Assembly (NCBI RefSeq): GCF_002355635.1 | Contig: NZ_AP017558.1 | Span: 1,798,001 to 1,862,000 of the forward strand | Length of the DNA stretch: 64,000 bases | Direction: 5' to 3' | Source of the DNA: Halopenitus persicus | Lineage (GTDB): Archaea; Halobacteriota; Halobacteria; Halobacteriales; Haloferacaceae | The notes under the pieces: generated by a model | Database searches by the model: none | What the model saw: only the letters and a program-made list of their open reading frames with translations | What the model was told of the DNA's origin: nothing | Shown here: in pieces, positions 8,340 through 16,430 of the stretch | Layout of the letters: every line of letters begins with the position of its first letter | Numbering within the stretch: the first letter of the stretch is position 1 | Program-made: the position numbers and the translations under genes

Positions 8340-9695
8340 ATGAGTGACGGCCTCGGACTAACGGAAGGCGTCTCGATGGCACTCGGCGGCATGATCGGGG
8401 GCGGTATCTACGCCGTCCTCGGCGTGGTTGCGGGGATAACGATGTCCGCCATTTGGGTCGCATTTCTGGTCGCCGGTGTCGTCGCCATGTGTGCGGGCTA
8501 CTCGTACAACAAGCTCAACAGCCTCACGGACAACCGGGGCGGGTCGGTGACGTTCGTCCAGTGTTACCTCGGTAACTCCACCGTCGCCGGGATGGTCGGC
8601 TGGACGCTTCTGTTCGGCTACATCGGTTCCATGGCGATGTACGCGTTCGCCTTTGGCGAGTTCACGGCCGCATTCGACGTCGTCCCGACGAGCCTTGCCG
8701 GCGTCCCGATTCGACCGTTCGTCTCTGTCGTGGCAGTGGCTGGCTTCGTCGGCTTGAACCTGCTCGGGGCACGGACGACTGGTGCCGTCGAGAACGTCCT
8801 CGTCGCGCTGAAGGTCGGCATCCTCGTGATGTTCGGGATCATCGGCTTGGTGTATGCCTTCGGTTTCAGTGGAGCGCCGTTCGAATACGGCGGCAGCCAG
8901 CTCGGCGGGTTCGGACCCATCATGGCGGCAGCCATATCGTTCGTCGCCTTTCAGGGGTGGCAACTCCTGTATTACGACCAAGAGAGCGTCGAGAATCCCG
9001 TCGAGACCATCCGAAAGGCGGTGTACATCTCGATCCCGGTCGCCGTTGTCATCTATATCCTCGTGGGGATGGTAACGGTGAACCTCGTTCCCCAGGCGCT
9101 TGAGTCCCATCCACACGTCGCGCTCAAGGACGCCGCCTCGATGATGATGGAACCGTACGGACTGGCGCGCGTCGGGTCGGTCGTCCTCGCGCTGTCGGCG
9201 CTGTTCTCGACGGGGAGTGCGATCAACGCGACGCTGTTCTCGTCGGCACACTTCGCCAAGGGGATGCTCAGTGAGGACCTTCTCCCCGATCAGATCGGGG
9301 ACGCGGCCACTGATGGCATCCCTGAGCGAACGGTGGTTGTCCTCGGAGCCATCACCGCGATGTTCACGTGGTACGGGAGCCTCGGGGCCATCACGTCGTT
9401 CGCTTCGCTGTCGTTCATCCTCGTCTTCGGCTCGATGAGCTCTCTCGCGTTCCGCCAACGAGATCACGACGAGGTGAACCCCGTCGTCCCTGCAGTCGGC
9501 ACCGTCGGCGCGTTGGCGTTCTTTCCGTTGATGCTGTACAACCTCTACACTCGCGAGCCGAATACCTTCTATATGGTGCTCGGTATCGCCGCCGCCGTGC
9601 TCGCCGTCGAACTCCTCTACTTCGAGCGCGAGCTCCTCGAGCAAGAGGTCACGGAATTCGAGTCCGACGTCCGCGCTGTCTTTGAGGGTGACTGA
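8340..9695 (+). CDS. APC-superfamily amino acid/polyamine permease
   Basis: 451-aa integral membrane transporter with about 12 hydrophobic segments. The first segment contains ALGGMIGGGIYAVLG, the unwound substrate-binding TM1 typical of the APC superfamily. The family fold and length are right; no C-terminal UspA domain is present, unlike many haloarchaeal relatives. Substrate unknown. Codon use is visibly less GC-extreme than in flanking core genes and the gene lies just behind tRNA-Gln, consistent with horizontal acquisition. The next gene converges on it. Confidence 0.87.
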   Translation: MSDGLGLTEGVSMALGGMIGGGIYAVLGVVAGITMSAIWVAFLVAGVVAMCAGYSYNKLNSLTDNRGGSVTFVQCYLGNSTVAGMVGWTLLFGYIGSMAMYAFAFGEFTAAFDVVPTSLAGVPIRPFVSVVAVAGFVGLNLLGARTTGAVENVLVALKVGILVMFGIIGLVYAFGFSGAPFEYGGSQLGGFGPIMAAAISFVAFQGWQLLYYDQESVENPVETIRKAVYISIPVAVVIYILVGMVTVNLVPQALESHPHVALKDAASMMMEPYGLARVGSVVLALSALFSTGSAINATLFSSAHFAKGMLSEDLLPDQIGDAATDGIPERTVVVLGAITAMFTWYGSLGAITSFASLSFILVFGSMSSLAFRQRDHDEVNPVVPAVGTVGALAFFPLMLYNLYTREPNTFYMVLGIAAAVLAVELLYFERELLEQEVTEFESDVRAVFEGD

Positions 9696-9714
9696 TCCCG
9701 TCTGCCCGTTCTCG

Positions 9715-10101
9715 TCAGGTATCGCGGGTGAGCGCCTCGCGTCGCTGTTCATACTCCTCGTCGGTCAGTTCTCCGCGGGCGTAGGCGAGCCGGAGCTCTT
9801 CGAGTGCTTCGTCCGAGTCACTCGCATCCCCAGTAATCGCGCGATGGATGAGGTACCCACCACCGACGAGGGCGGCGAGGAACAGGAGCTGCATCACGAT
9901 GCTGACGATGAACATCCAGCCGGGCAGCGTCCCGTCGCCCCACATATGACCGCCCCACATATGACCGCCCCACATCCCGCCCATCATCGGTCCGAATCCC
10001 ATCATCCCGAATCCCATAAAGAACAACGGGAGAATGACGACGACCCCGATGATAACGAGGAGGAGCGTGACGAGTCGTGTATCGTCCATTTGTGTCGGCA
10101 T
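9715..10101 (-). CDS. Met/His-rich SHOCT-domain membrane protein
   Basis: 128 aa. Hydrophobic segment (residues about 9-27), then a Met/Gly/His/Trp stretch (MMGGMWGGHMWGGHMWG, near residues 39-55, with duplicated GGHMW), a second membrane segment (about 62-87) and a C-terminal SHOCT helix pair (LEELRLAYARGELTDEEYEQ). The loop chemistry suggests binding of a soft metal such as Cu(I) outside the membrane; that is inference. It lies between the APC permease and the YHS permease. A relative with the same design is at 32019-32414. Confidence 0.78.
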   Translation of the reverse strand: MPTQMDDTRLVTLLLVIIGVVVILPLFFMGFGMMGFGPMMGGMWGGHMWGGHMWGDGTLPGWMFIVSIVMQLLFLAALVGGGYLIHRAITGDASDSDEALEELRLAYARGELTDEEYEQRREALTRDT

Positions 10102-10132
10102 GGCGTGTTCCCTCCGTGAGTTTGGGTCTCAA

Positions 10133-10227
10133 GTACTACTACGTACCGACTATTCAATGCGGTTGTGCCTTCACCCGGAAATTTTTCCAGAAATTTTATT
10201 TTGAATCTAATTTCACAAGGGATTCAA
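10133..10227. promoter_or_regulatory. AT-rich divergent promoter region with inverted repeats
   Basis: The region between the SHOCT gene and the YHS permease is far more AT-rich than its surroundings. It holds GTAC-TACTAC-GTAC (10133-10146), GGAAA-TT-TTTCC (10178-10189), a TATA candidate TTTTATT (10194-10200), and TTGAATC (10201-10207) paired with GATTCAA (10221-10227). The last repeat spans the space from TATA to the predicted start site, the classic place for a repressor. Confidence 0.55.
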
Positions 10228-10280
10228 GGAGCATCATCTGAAGGAAAACTGCAAAAGATGATCCCTTTGAACTGATACCT

Positions 10281-11666
10281 ATGGTGGCGACGATGAGTAA
10301 TGGTCTCCTCGAAGCACTACGCATCGGTGTCGGCTTCCTGTGGACGGCGGCGTGGGCGATCATTATGGGACTCACGGTCACGAGCCTCGTCCAGGTCTAC
10401 GTCTCCAAGGACCGAATGGCTGAGGTCCTGGGCGACGGTGATCTTAGCGGGGTCACCAAAGCGACCGTTTTCGGAGCGGCGAGCAGCGGTTGCAGTTTCG
10501 GGGCCGTCGCAATCGGGAAGGGGCTGTTCAAGAAGGGGGCGCACGCGGTGAACTTTCTCGCGTTTATGTTCGCGTCGACGAACCTCATCGTCGAACTCGG
10601 GTTGATGATTCTGATCCTGCTGGGGTGGGAGTTTCTGCTTGCCGAACTGCTCGGCGGTCTGATCCTCATCGCTGTGATGGCCGTCATCGTCCACCTGACG
10701 CTTCCGGAGAACCTCTTCGACGAGGTACGAGAGACGCTCAACGAGCACGATCACGAGGCGGGCGTTACCGAGGACCCGACTTGTGGAATGGAAGGCACAG
10801 ACGAGTACACCCTCACGACTGACGGCGGCGAGACGCTGGAGTTCTGCTCTGCGGGGTGTATGGAGACGTACCTGCAGGAGTCATCCAGCCGGGGTGGCTG
10901 GCGCGACGAGTTGCTGTCGTGGGGTGGCTGGTACAAGGTCGGGAACCAGTACCGAAAGGAGTGGTCGATGATCTGGAAGGACGTCGTCGCCGGTTTCCTC
11001 ATCTCGGGATTCGTCATCGTCTTCGTCCCGCAGTGGGTCTGGAACACCCTGTTCATTCAGGGTGACGGCCTGCTCGTGACGGCCGAGAACGCCATTATGG
11101 GCGTCGCCATCGCCGTCATCAGCTTCGTTGGAAGTATGGGTAACGTCCCGTTCGCCGTCGCGCTCTGGGGCGGCGGCATCAGCTTCGCCGGCGTCATCGC
11201 GTTCGTCTACGCCGACCTCATCACCGTGCCCGTGTTGAACGTCTATCGGAAGTACTACGGCTGGAAGGTGATGCTGTACATCCTCGGCGTCTTCTTCGTG
11301 ACGATGGCCTTCACGGGCTTTCTTATGGAGCTCCTATTCGACGCCTTCGGAATCGTCCCGAATCTGGCTGGTGGCGAGACGGCGACCGAACGGGCGTACT
11401 TCAAACTCAACTACACGTTCTATCTCAACCTCATCGCGTTCGCGCTTTCCGGGTTCCTGCTGTACGTCTATCGTCGCGGCCTTGGCGCGCCCGGCCAGTA
11501 CCGCGATCCCGTCTGTGGCATGCGGACCGACGACGGCGAGCCGTCGGCGACGCACGACGGTGAGACGTATTATTTCTGCTCGCAGACCTGCAAACAGACC
11601 TTTGAGGAGGCCCCCGACGACTACGCCACTGGACATCCGATGGAGATGGCGAACCACGACCACTGA
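10281..11666 (+). CDS. PF03773-type permease with two YHS metal-binding domains
   Basis: 461 aa. Two blocks of membrane helices of the DUF318/ArsP-like permease type (GVTKATVFGAASSGCSFGAV in the first half; GNVPFAVALWGGGISFAG in the second) are separated by a YHS domain (DPTCGMEGTD...EFCSAGCMETY, residues about 166-195). A second YHS domain (DPVCGMRTDDG...YYFCSQTCKQTF) sits at the C-terminus before HPMEMANHDH. YHS/TRASH Cys pairs bind metals, so a heavy-metal (Cu, Ag, As or similar) efflux or handling role is likely; the ion is not known. ATG at 10293 is an alternative start. Confidence 0.85.
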   Translation: MVATMSNGLLEALRIGVGFLWTAAWAIIMGLTVTSLVQVYVSKDRMAEVLGDGDLSGVTKATVFGAASSGCSFGAVAIGKGLFKKGAHAVNFLAFMFASTNLIVELGLMILILLGWEFLLAELLGGLILIAVMAVIVHLTLPENLFDEVRETLNEHDHEAGVTEDPTCGMEGTDEYTLTTDGGETLEFCSAGCMETYLQESSSRGGWRDELLSWGGWYKVGNQYRKEWSMIWKDVVAGFLISGFVIVFVPQWVWNTLFIQGDGLLVTAENAIMGVAIAVISFVGSMGNVPFAVALWGGGISFAGVIAFVYADLITVPVLNVYRKYYGWKVMLYILGVFFVTMAFTGFLMELLFDAFGIVPNLAGGETATERAYFKLNYTFYLNLIAFALSGFLLYVYRRGLGAPGQYRDPVCGMRTDDGEPSATHDGETYYFCSQTCKQTFEEAPDDYATGHPMEMANHDH

Positions 11667-11722
11667 CGGACCCCACCGGCAGTCCATTCATCGGAAGCCG
11701 CACGCGTCCCACGGAACGGAAG

Positions 11723-11730
11723 GTATAACG
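11723..11730 (+). promoter_or_regulatory. TATA box of FAH-family gene
   Basis: GTATAACG lies 23-30 nt before the ATG at 11753, indicating a leaderless transcript and marking the return to core genome after the accessory segment. Confidence 0.5.
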
Positions 11731-11752
11731 GGAGACGCTTCCACGCGCCCGT

Positions 11753-12490
11753 ATGAAACGGATTCGATTCCGAGACCCGGCGGGCAGCACCCGCGTCGGC
11801 GAGTACGACGAGGACGGAACGATCGCGGCGGCCGGTCGGACGTACGACGTCGACGCGGTCGACGTCCTGCCGCCCTGCGAGCCGACCAAGATCGTCTGTA
11901 TCGGCCGCAACTACGCGGCACACGCCGAGGAGCTCGGCAATGACGTGCCGGACCGGCCGCTCCTGTTTTTGAAGCCGCCGAACGCGCTGGCCGGTCACGG
12001 CGACACGGTCACGCTCCCGGCCGGCACGGAGTCGATCGAGCACGAGGCCGAGCTGGGCGTCGTGATCGGCGAACAGTGCCGGAACGTCGATGCGGTCGAC
12101 GCCGCAGACGTGATCGCGGGGTACACCTGCGTGAACGACGTCTCGAACCGCGACGACCAGCGGCAGGAGCAGAACTGGGTCCGCGGGAAGGCCTTCGACA
12201 ACGCCGCCCCGATCGGCCCGGTCCTGGCGACCCCGGAGGAAGTCCCCGACGACGCCGCCGTCCGGTCGTTCGTCAACGACGAGCCCAGACAGGACGGCTC
12301 GCTCGATCTGATGATCTTCGAGATCCCGGAGCTGATCGCCGAGATCACCTCGTATCTCACGCTCGAACCGGGCGACGTCATCGCGACCGGGACGCCCGAG
12401 GGCGTCGGGCCCCTGACGGACGGCGACGAGGTCGCGATCGAGATCGAGGGCGTCGGGCGGCTCGAACATTCGGTCGTTCGACGCGACTAG
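11753..12490 (+). CDS. fumarylacetoacetate hydrolase (FAH) family protein
   Basis: 245-aa FAH-fold enzyme acting on C-C bonds of beta-keto or hydroxy-keto acids. Family motifs: CIGRNYAAHAEELG, the metal-binding acidic residues in SIEHEAELGVVIG, CVNDVSNRDDQ, RGKAFDNAAPIGP and the C-terminal GDVIATGTPEGVGPL. Members include acylpyruvases, oxaloacetate decarboxylases/tautomerases and homoprotocatechuate enzymes; the substrate cannot be fixed. It converges on the cgi121 gene with a 16-nt gap. Confidence 0.88.
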   Translation: MKRIRFRDPAGSTRVGEYDEDGTIAAAGRTYDVDAVDVLPPCEPTKIVCIGRNYAAHAEELGNDVPDRPLLFLKPPNALAGHGDTVTLPAGTESIEHEAELGVVIGEQCRNVDAVDAADVIAGYTCVNDVSNRDDQRQEQNWVRGKAFDNAAPIGPVLATPEEVPDDAAVRSFVNDEPRQDGSLDLMIFEIPELIAEITSYLTLEPGDVIATGTPEGVGPLTDGDEVAIEIEGVGRLEHSVVRRD

Positions 12491-12506
12491 TCGAGCCGGA
12501 ACCGCG

Positions 12507-13247
12507 TCATTTCTCGACGTCCAACAGCGCCACGCGTTCCTCGACCACGTCGGCGAGCGTACCCAGGGTCGCCTCGAGTTCGGCGTCCGTGACGTCGTGG
12601 AACGACCGAACGCGCTCCGGATCGGTCACCGCCGCGAGCCACGTCTCGAATCCCTGTCGGTCGTCGGGCGGATGAACCGTGGCGGCATCGAACCGCCGCT
12701 CGAGTCGGTCCAGGGCTTTCGAGACCCTCCTCGGCGCCGCGTTCGGCAAGTAGACGACCGCGATCGCGGTCGTCTCACCCTCGTCGACGCCCATCTCGAG
12801 CGCCTCGTCGATCTGTCGTCGGCCGGCCGCGTACAACAGGACCTCGACGGCGCGGTCGCTTGCGACCGCCTCGTCGCGATCGATGGCTCGCTCGGCGCGT
12901 GCGACCGCTCGGTCGAGGTGGGTTCGAGAGACGACGTATCGTGCGTCGACGACCTGGATCACGGCGCCCGTCTCCTCGCGAAGCGTCCGGACGGTCTCGA
13001 GGAACGCGTCCAGGTCCTCGATCACGAGATCGCCGGCGATCAGGTGTGGTACCGGACGGTCGTCGGCTGTCACCCCAGCCGGCCCGTCGTCCGGCACGGC
13101 TGCTTCGTCGTCATCCGGCACGGCCGCTTCGTCGTCGTCCGGCACGGCTGCTTCGTCGTCATCCGGCACGGCTGCTTCGTCGTCATCCGGCACGGCCGCT
13201 TCGTCGTCGTCCGCCGTGGTCGCCGGGTTCGATCGATCGTCGCTCAT
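12507..13247 (-). CDS. cgi121: KEOPS complex subunit Cgi121
   Basis: 246 aa. The C-terminal about 170 residues are Cgi121, the KEOPS subunit that binds the tRNA 3' end and regulates Bud32 during t6A37 synthesis: [50 protein letters not shown]. The N-terminus has five perfect copies of the octapeptide DDDEAAVP, an acidic disordered tail unlike the family. The start overlaps the hel308 stop by 4 nt, so the two are translationally coupled. A start after the repeats is possible only with a non-ATG codon. Confidence 0.88.
   Translation of the reverse strand: MSDDRSNPATTADDDEAAVPDDDEAAVPDDDEAAVPDDDEAAVPDDDEAAVPDDGPAGVTADDRPVPHLIAGDLVIEDLDAFLETVRTLREETGAVIQVVDARYVVSRTHLDRAVARAERAIDRDEAVASDRAVEVLLYAAGRRQIDEALEMGVDEGETTAIAVVYLPNAAPRRVSKALDRLERRFDAATVHPPDDRQGFETWLAAVTDPERVRSFHDVTDAELEATLGTLADVVEERVALLDVEK
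13093..13212. repeat. 24-bp tandem repeat (5 copies) in cgi121
   Basis: Five 24-bp units (starting 13093, 13117, 13141, 13165, 13189) differ at only a few third positions (GTC/ATC, GCT/GCC). The frame is kept (8 codons per unit). Confidence 0.95.
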
Positions 13248-15778
13248 CGGAAATCACCGAGATTCGACTGCCCGTCCTCTCCCTCGTCGCCCGCCTCACC
13301 CGCCGTCGCCGCGGCGGCGGCCGACGCGTCCGGGCGCACGTCGTCCATCGAGGGGTCCTCGCGGCCCGCGTTCTCGAGGATCGTCTCGGCGGTCCGTTCA
13401 CGGCCTCGAAGCGCGCCGAGAACGGTCGCCTTGTCGGCCTCTCGGAGGTCGTCCCGGGACTCGATCCCGGCCTCGTAGAGGCGACGTGCGCGTTTCCGGC
13501 CGACCTCGCGAACGCCGGCCAGTTCCAGCAGCTCCTCGCGAACCCCGTACTCGACGCGCTTTCGGGCGTCCCGGATCGACGTGACGGCCGCCTCCGGGAG
13601 CCCGATCTCGCGGGCCAGCGTTTCCGCGGCGCGCAACAGCCACTCCGCGGTGTCGACCTTCCCGCGGACGTCGCCCGGACCGACCTGGTACCGCTCGGCG
13701 ATCCGGTCCTCGTCGACCTCGCTCGCCCAGTCCTCCAGGAGGCGTGCCGTCTTCAGGGAGGCGAGCCAGTCCTCGAAGCGGACCTCCTCGTACTCCGCGG
13801 GGGCCGGCCCGAGCAGCTCGGATTCGCGTTCGTGGTACGTTTCCGTGTATCGCTGCTGGTCGCCGGACTTGAGGTACAGCTCGTACATGTCCGGCGTTCT
13901 GCTCACGAGGTGGTAGAGCCCCAGCGGCGTGATGTCGGTCCCGGCGTCATCCTCGTGATCGGCGTCCACACCTGCGTCTCCCGTACCGACGCCGTTTCGG
14001 CCGGCGTTGCTTCCGTCACCGCCGCTGCCGCCTCCCTGCCCGTCGCCGCCGACGCGGCCGTAGGTCACGAAGCCGTCCGCCTGCCCGTCCGGATCCTCGA
14101 TCGGGGCGTATCGGGCCCCGTCGTCGGAACGGTCGGCGTCGTCGCCCGCGGCGCTCCCGCTTCCGCCGGCCGCGATCCCGCCGCCGGCCGCGCGCAGGCC
14201 GTCGATCAGCTCGGCGGCGCTCATCGGGTCGAGATAGAGCCGCGAGACGGTGTGGCCGATCGACGTCGCCGCCAGCGCCTCCCGGCCGCCGTCGCGCTCG
14301 CGTTCGAGGAACTCGTTGGCGACGAGGTACTCGACGACGCCGTCGGTCACGCTGCGGAGGTGTTGGTCGTCGTCGGCCTGTTCAGCGTAGAGGGTGTTCG
14401 CGAGAAACTCAAAGAGTCCCTCCCGGGTCGACGCGAACCCGGTCGCGATGGTCGCGAGGACGTGGGTGCGAAGCGCCGGTTCGGCGGCGAGCTTCGACCG
14501 GACCGGTTCCGCGTCGGCCCAGACGTACCGGTCGAACAGCTCCTCGGACTGCTCGGCGTCGGTCGCGAGCAGCACGGCCTCGCCGTAGGGATCGAGTCCC
14601 GGCCGGCCGGCTCGACCGCACATCTGGTGGACCTCCAGGGCGTCGAGCGGCTTCATCCCGCCGAACTCCCCGTCGTACCGCCGCCAGTCGCGGACGATCA
14701 CCCGCCTGGCGGGCGTGTTTACCCCGGCGGCGAGCGTCGGCGTCGCGCAGATGCACTTGATCAGCCGGTCGCGGAACGCGTCCTCGACGAGCGCGCGCTG
14801 GTCCGACGTGAGGCCGGCGTGGTGAAACGCCGCGCCGGCCTCGACCACGTCCGCGAGCGACTCGCCGGTGTCGGTCTCCGCTCCCGACCGGATCTCCTCG
14901 GCGAGCGCGTCGAGTTCCTCCCGCTCCGACTCCTCGAGGTGCCGTCGCGTGACGCGGGCGAGGTTGCCGGCCGCCGACGCGGCGTTGCGGCGGGAGTTGA
15001 CGAAGACGAGCGAGGACCCGCCCCGACCGTCCTCGACGGTGTCGAGCGCGTCGTCGACGAGCGCCGCCGTCTGGTCGTCCGTCGGCGGATCGCCCACCGG
15101 AACGTCCGTCCGACTCCCGTCGTCGAAGTCGATCGCGCCGTTCGCGTGCACCCCGACCCGGAGGTCGATCGGTCGCCAGTCGGAGTCGACCAGGGCCGCG
15201 TCGAGCCAGTCGGCGATCTCCCGGGCGTTCCCGACCGTCGCCGAGAGCGCGACCGTCTGCAGCCCCTCGTTGATCCGGCGGAGCTTCGCGAGCGTCACCT
15301 CGAGGGTCGGCCCCCGTGAGCGGTCGTTGACCAGGTGGACCTCGTCGCTGACGACGCAGGAGAGGTCGCCGATCCACGGCGCGCCGTTGCGGATCAGCGA
15401 ATCCACCTTCTCGCTGGTGGCCACGATGACGTCCCGGGTGGCCAGCCACTCGCCGTCGGACTCGTAGTTGCCGGTCGAGACGCCGACGGTCACGCCGAAC
15501 TCCTCGAACCGTTCGAACTCGGCTCGCTTCTCAGAGGCCAACGCGCGCAGCGGGACGATATATAAGGCGGTCCCGCCGCGCTCGATCGCCGACAGCATCG
15601 CGAGTTCGGCGATCAGCGTCTTGCCGGAGGCCGTCGGCACCGCCGCAACGAGGTTCTCCCCGTCGAGCAGCCCCGCCTCGACGGCCTCGGCCTGCGGCGG
15701 ATACAGCTCCGCGACGCCCTCGGCTTCCAGCGCCTCCCCGACCCCCGACGGGAGTCCGGAGAGCGAAGTCGGTTCCAT
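13244..15778 (-). CDS. hel308: ATP-dependent DNA helicase Hel308
   Basis: 844-aa Ski2-type 3'-5' helicase that unwinds lagging strands at stalled forks. Walker A VPTASGKT (residues 47-54), motif II DEVH (145-148), motif III SATVGN, motif [10 protein letters not shown]. The C-terminus carries the helical ratchet and a helix-hairpin-helix end ([22 protein letters not shown]). A Gly/Asp/Ser-rich insertion at about residues 530-615 makes it longer than the usual 700-750 aa. TATA-like GTTTAAAC at 15804-15811 lies 26-33 nt upstream. First gene of a coupled pair with cgi121. Confidence 0.95.
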   Translation of the reverse strand: MEPTSLSGLPSGVGEALEAEGVAELYPPQAEAVEAGLLDGENLVAAVPTASGKTLIAELAMLSAIERGGTALYIVPLRALASEKRAEFERFEEFGVTVGVSTGNYESDGEWLATRDVIVATSEKVDSLIRNGAPWIGDLSCVVSDEVHLVNDRSRGPTLEVTLAKLRRINEGLQTVALSATVGNAREIADWLDAALVDSDWRPIDLRVGVHANGAIDFDDGSRTDVPVGDPPTDDQTAALVDDALDTVEDGRGGSSLVFVNSRRNAASAAGNLARVTRRHLEESEREELDALAEEIRSGAETDTGESLADVVEAGAAFHHAGLTSDQRALVEDAFRDRLIKCICATPTLAAGVNTPARRVIVRDWRRYDGEFGGMKPLDALEVHQMCGRAGRPGLDPYGEAVLLATDAEQSEELFDRYVWADAEPVRSKLAAEPALRTHVLATIATGFASTREGLFEFLANTLYAEQADDDQHLRSVTDGVVEYLVANEFLERERDGGREALAATSIGHTVSRLYLDPMSAAELIDGLRAAGGGIAAGGSGSAAGDDADRSDDGARYAPIEDPDGQADGFVTYGRVGGDGQGGGSGGDGSNAGRNGVGTGDAGVDADHEDDAGTDITPLGLYHLVSRTPDMYELYLKSGDQQRYTETYHERESELLGPAPAEYEEVRFEDWLASLKTARLLEDWASEVDEDRIAERYQVGPGDVRGKVDTAEWLLRAAETLAREIGLPEAAVTSIRDARKRVEYGVREELLELAGVREVGRKRARRLYEAGIESRDDLREADKATVLGALRGRERTAETILENAGREDPSMDDVRPDASAAAAATAGEAGDEGEDGQSNLGDFR

Positions 15779-15841
15779 TGAACCACCCTTGGCGCCCGAT
15801 TCGGTTTAAACGCTCGGAGTGGACCGTTTTGCTCGGCGTCT

Positions 15842-16096
15842 TCAGACCGTCTCGTCGGGGTCGTGGTCGGCGGCCATTCGCTGCGCCTCGGCGGCGAATC
15901 GCTCCCGTTCCGCCGCCGCGGCCGCCTCGAGCGCGTCCTCATCGACCTCGGTCGCCGCGGTCACCCCGCCGCTCGCGTACAGCCGCTGTTCGGCCAGCTC
16001 CTTCGTGTACGTCCGTTCGCCGTCGGTCGTCGCATAGGTGAGCCTGACGAGTCCCTTCGAGTCGAATTCCCGGTCGACGAGCCAGAGCGTGGGCAT
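15842..16096 (-). CDS. small haloarchaeal protein
   Basis: 84 aa, starting MPTLWLVDREFDSKGLVRLT. The N-terminal beta-rich half reads as a compact domain (YATTDGERTYTKELAEQRLY); the C-terminal half is an acidic alpha-helix (DALEAAAAAERERFAAEAQR). No known function. An alternative start three codons upstream (16105) exists. A TATA-like element (minus strand, about 16119-16126) lies inside the 3' end of the upstream GIY-YIG gene. Sits 63 nt from the hel308 promoter side. Confidence 0.6.
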   Translation of the reverse strand: MPTLWLVDREFDSKGLVRLTYATTDGERTYTKELAEQRLYASGGVTAATEVDEDALEAAAAAERERFAAEAQRMAADHDPDETV

Positions 16097-16121
16097 AGCA
16101 GCCATTCCGGCGGGCAGTCGG

Positions 16122-16430
16122 TTAATCGATCGGATCCGCCTGCTTCGACGTCGGCGTCGACTCTCCGTCGTCAGCTCCTTTCCCCTCGAGGAGCCGGTCC
16201 TTCTCGGCGCGTGACAACTGTTTGATCGCGTACTCGCGGGACATCGCCGCCGACCGGGTGTCGAACGACTCCACGTGACGGAGATCGACCGGCGTCCGGC
16301 CGCGAGTGTATTTGGCACCCTCGCCGGCCTCGTGCTCGGCGACGCGCCGGTCGACGTCGGTCGTGTAACCGGTATACAGGGTGCCGTCCGCACACTCGAG
16401 CACGTACACGTGGTGGTCGTCGTCGCTCAT
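16122..16430 (-). CDS. GIY-YIG nuclease-family protein (URI type)
   Basis: 102-aa single-domain GIY-YIG protein: VYVLECADGTLYTGYTTDVDRRV, then YTRGRTPVDLRHVESF and SREYAIKQLSR, the usual URI arrangement. These small proteins resemble the UvrC N-terminal nuclease; cellular role not established. Start ATG at 16430 overlaps the larB stop by 4 nt, so it is probably co-translated with larB. A longer in-frame reading upstream is Arg-rich and belongs to the larB shadow. Confidence 0.85.
   Translation of the reverse strand: MSDDDHHVYVLECADGTLYTGYTTDVDRRVAEHEAGEGAKYTRGRTPVDLRHVESFDTRSAAMSREYAIKQLSRAEKDRLLEGKGADDGESTPTSKQADPID

Noticed and set aside
11681-11689. Attachment-site copy of tRNA-Gln (CAGTCCATT)
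   Set aside because: Only nine bases match, and to the tRNA 5' end; integrases usually copy the 3' end, and no integrase gene is present.
12860-15319. Very long + strand ORF opposite hel308 and cgi121
   Set aside because: High GC codon use leaves antisense frames open; the translation is Arg/Val-rich with no motif, while the minus strand encodes complete Hel308 and Cgi121.
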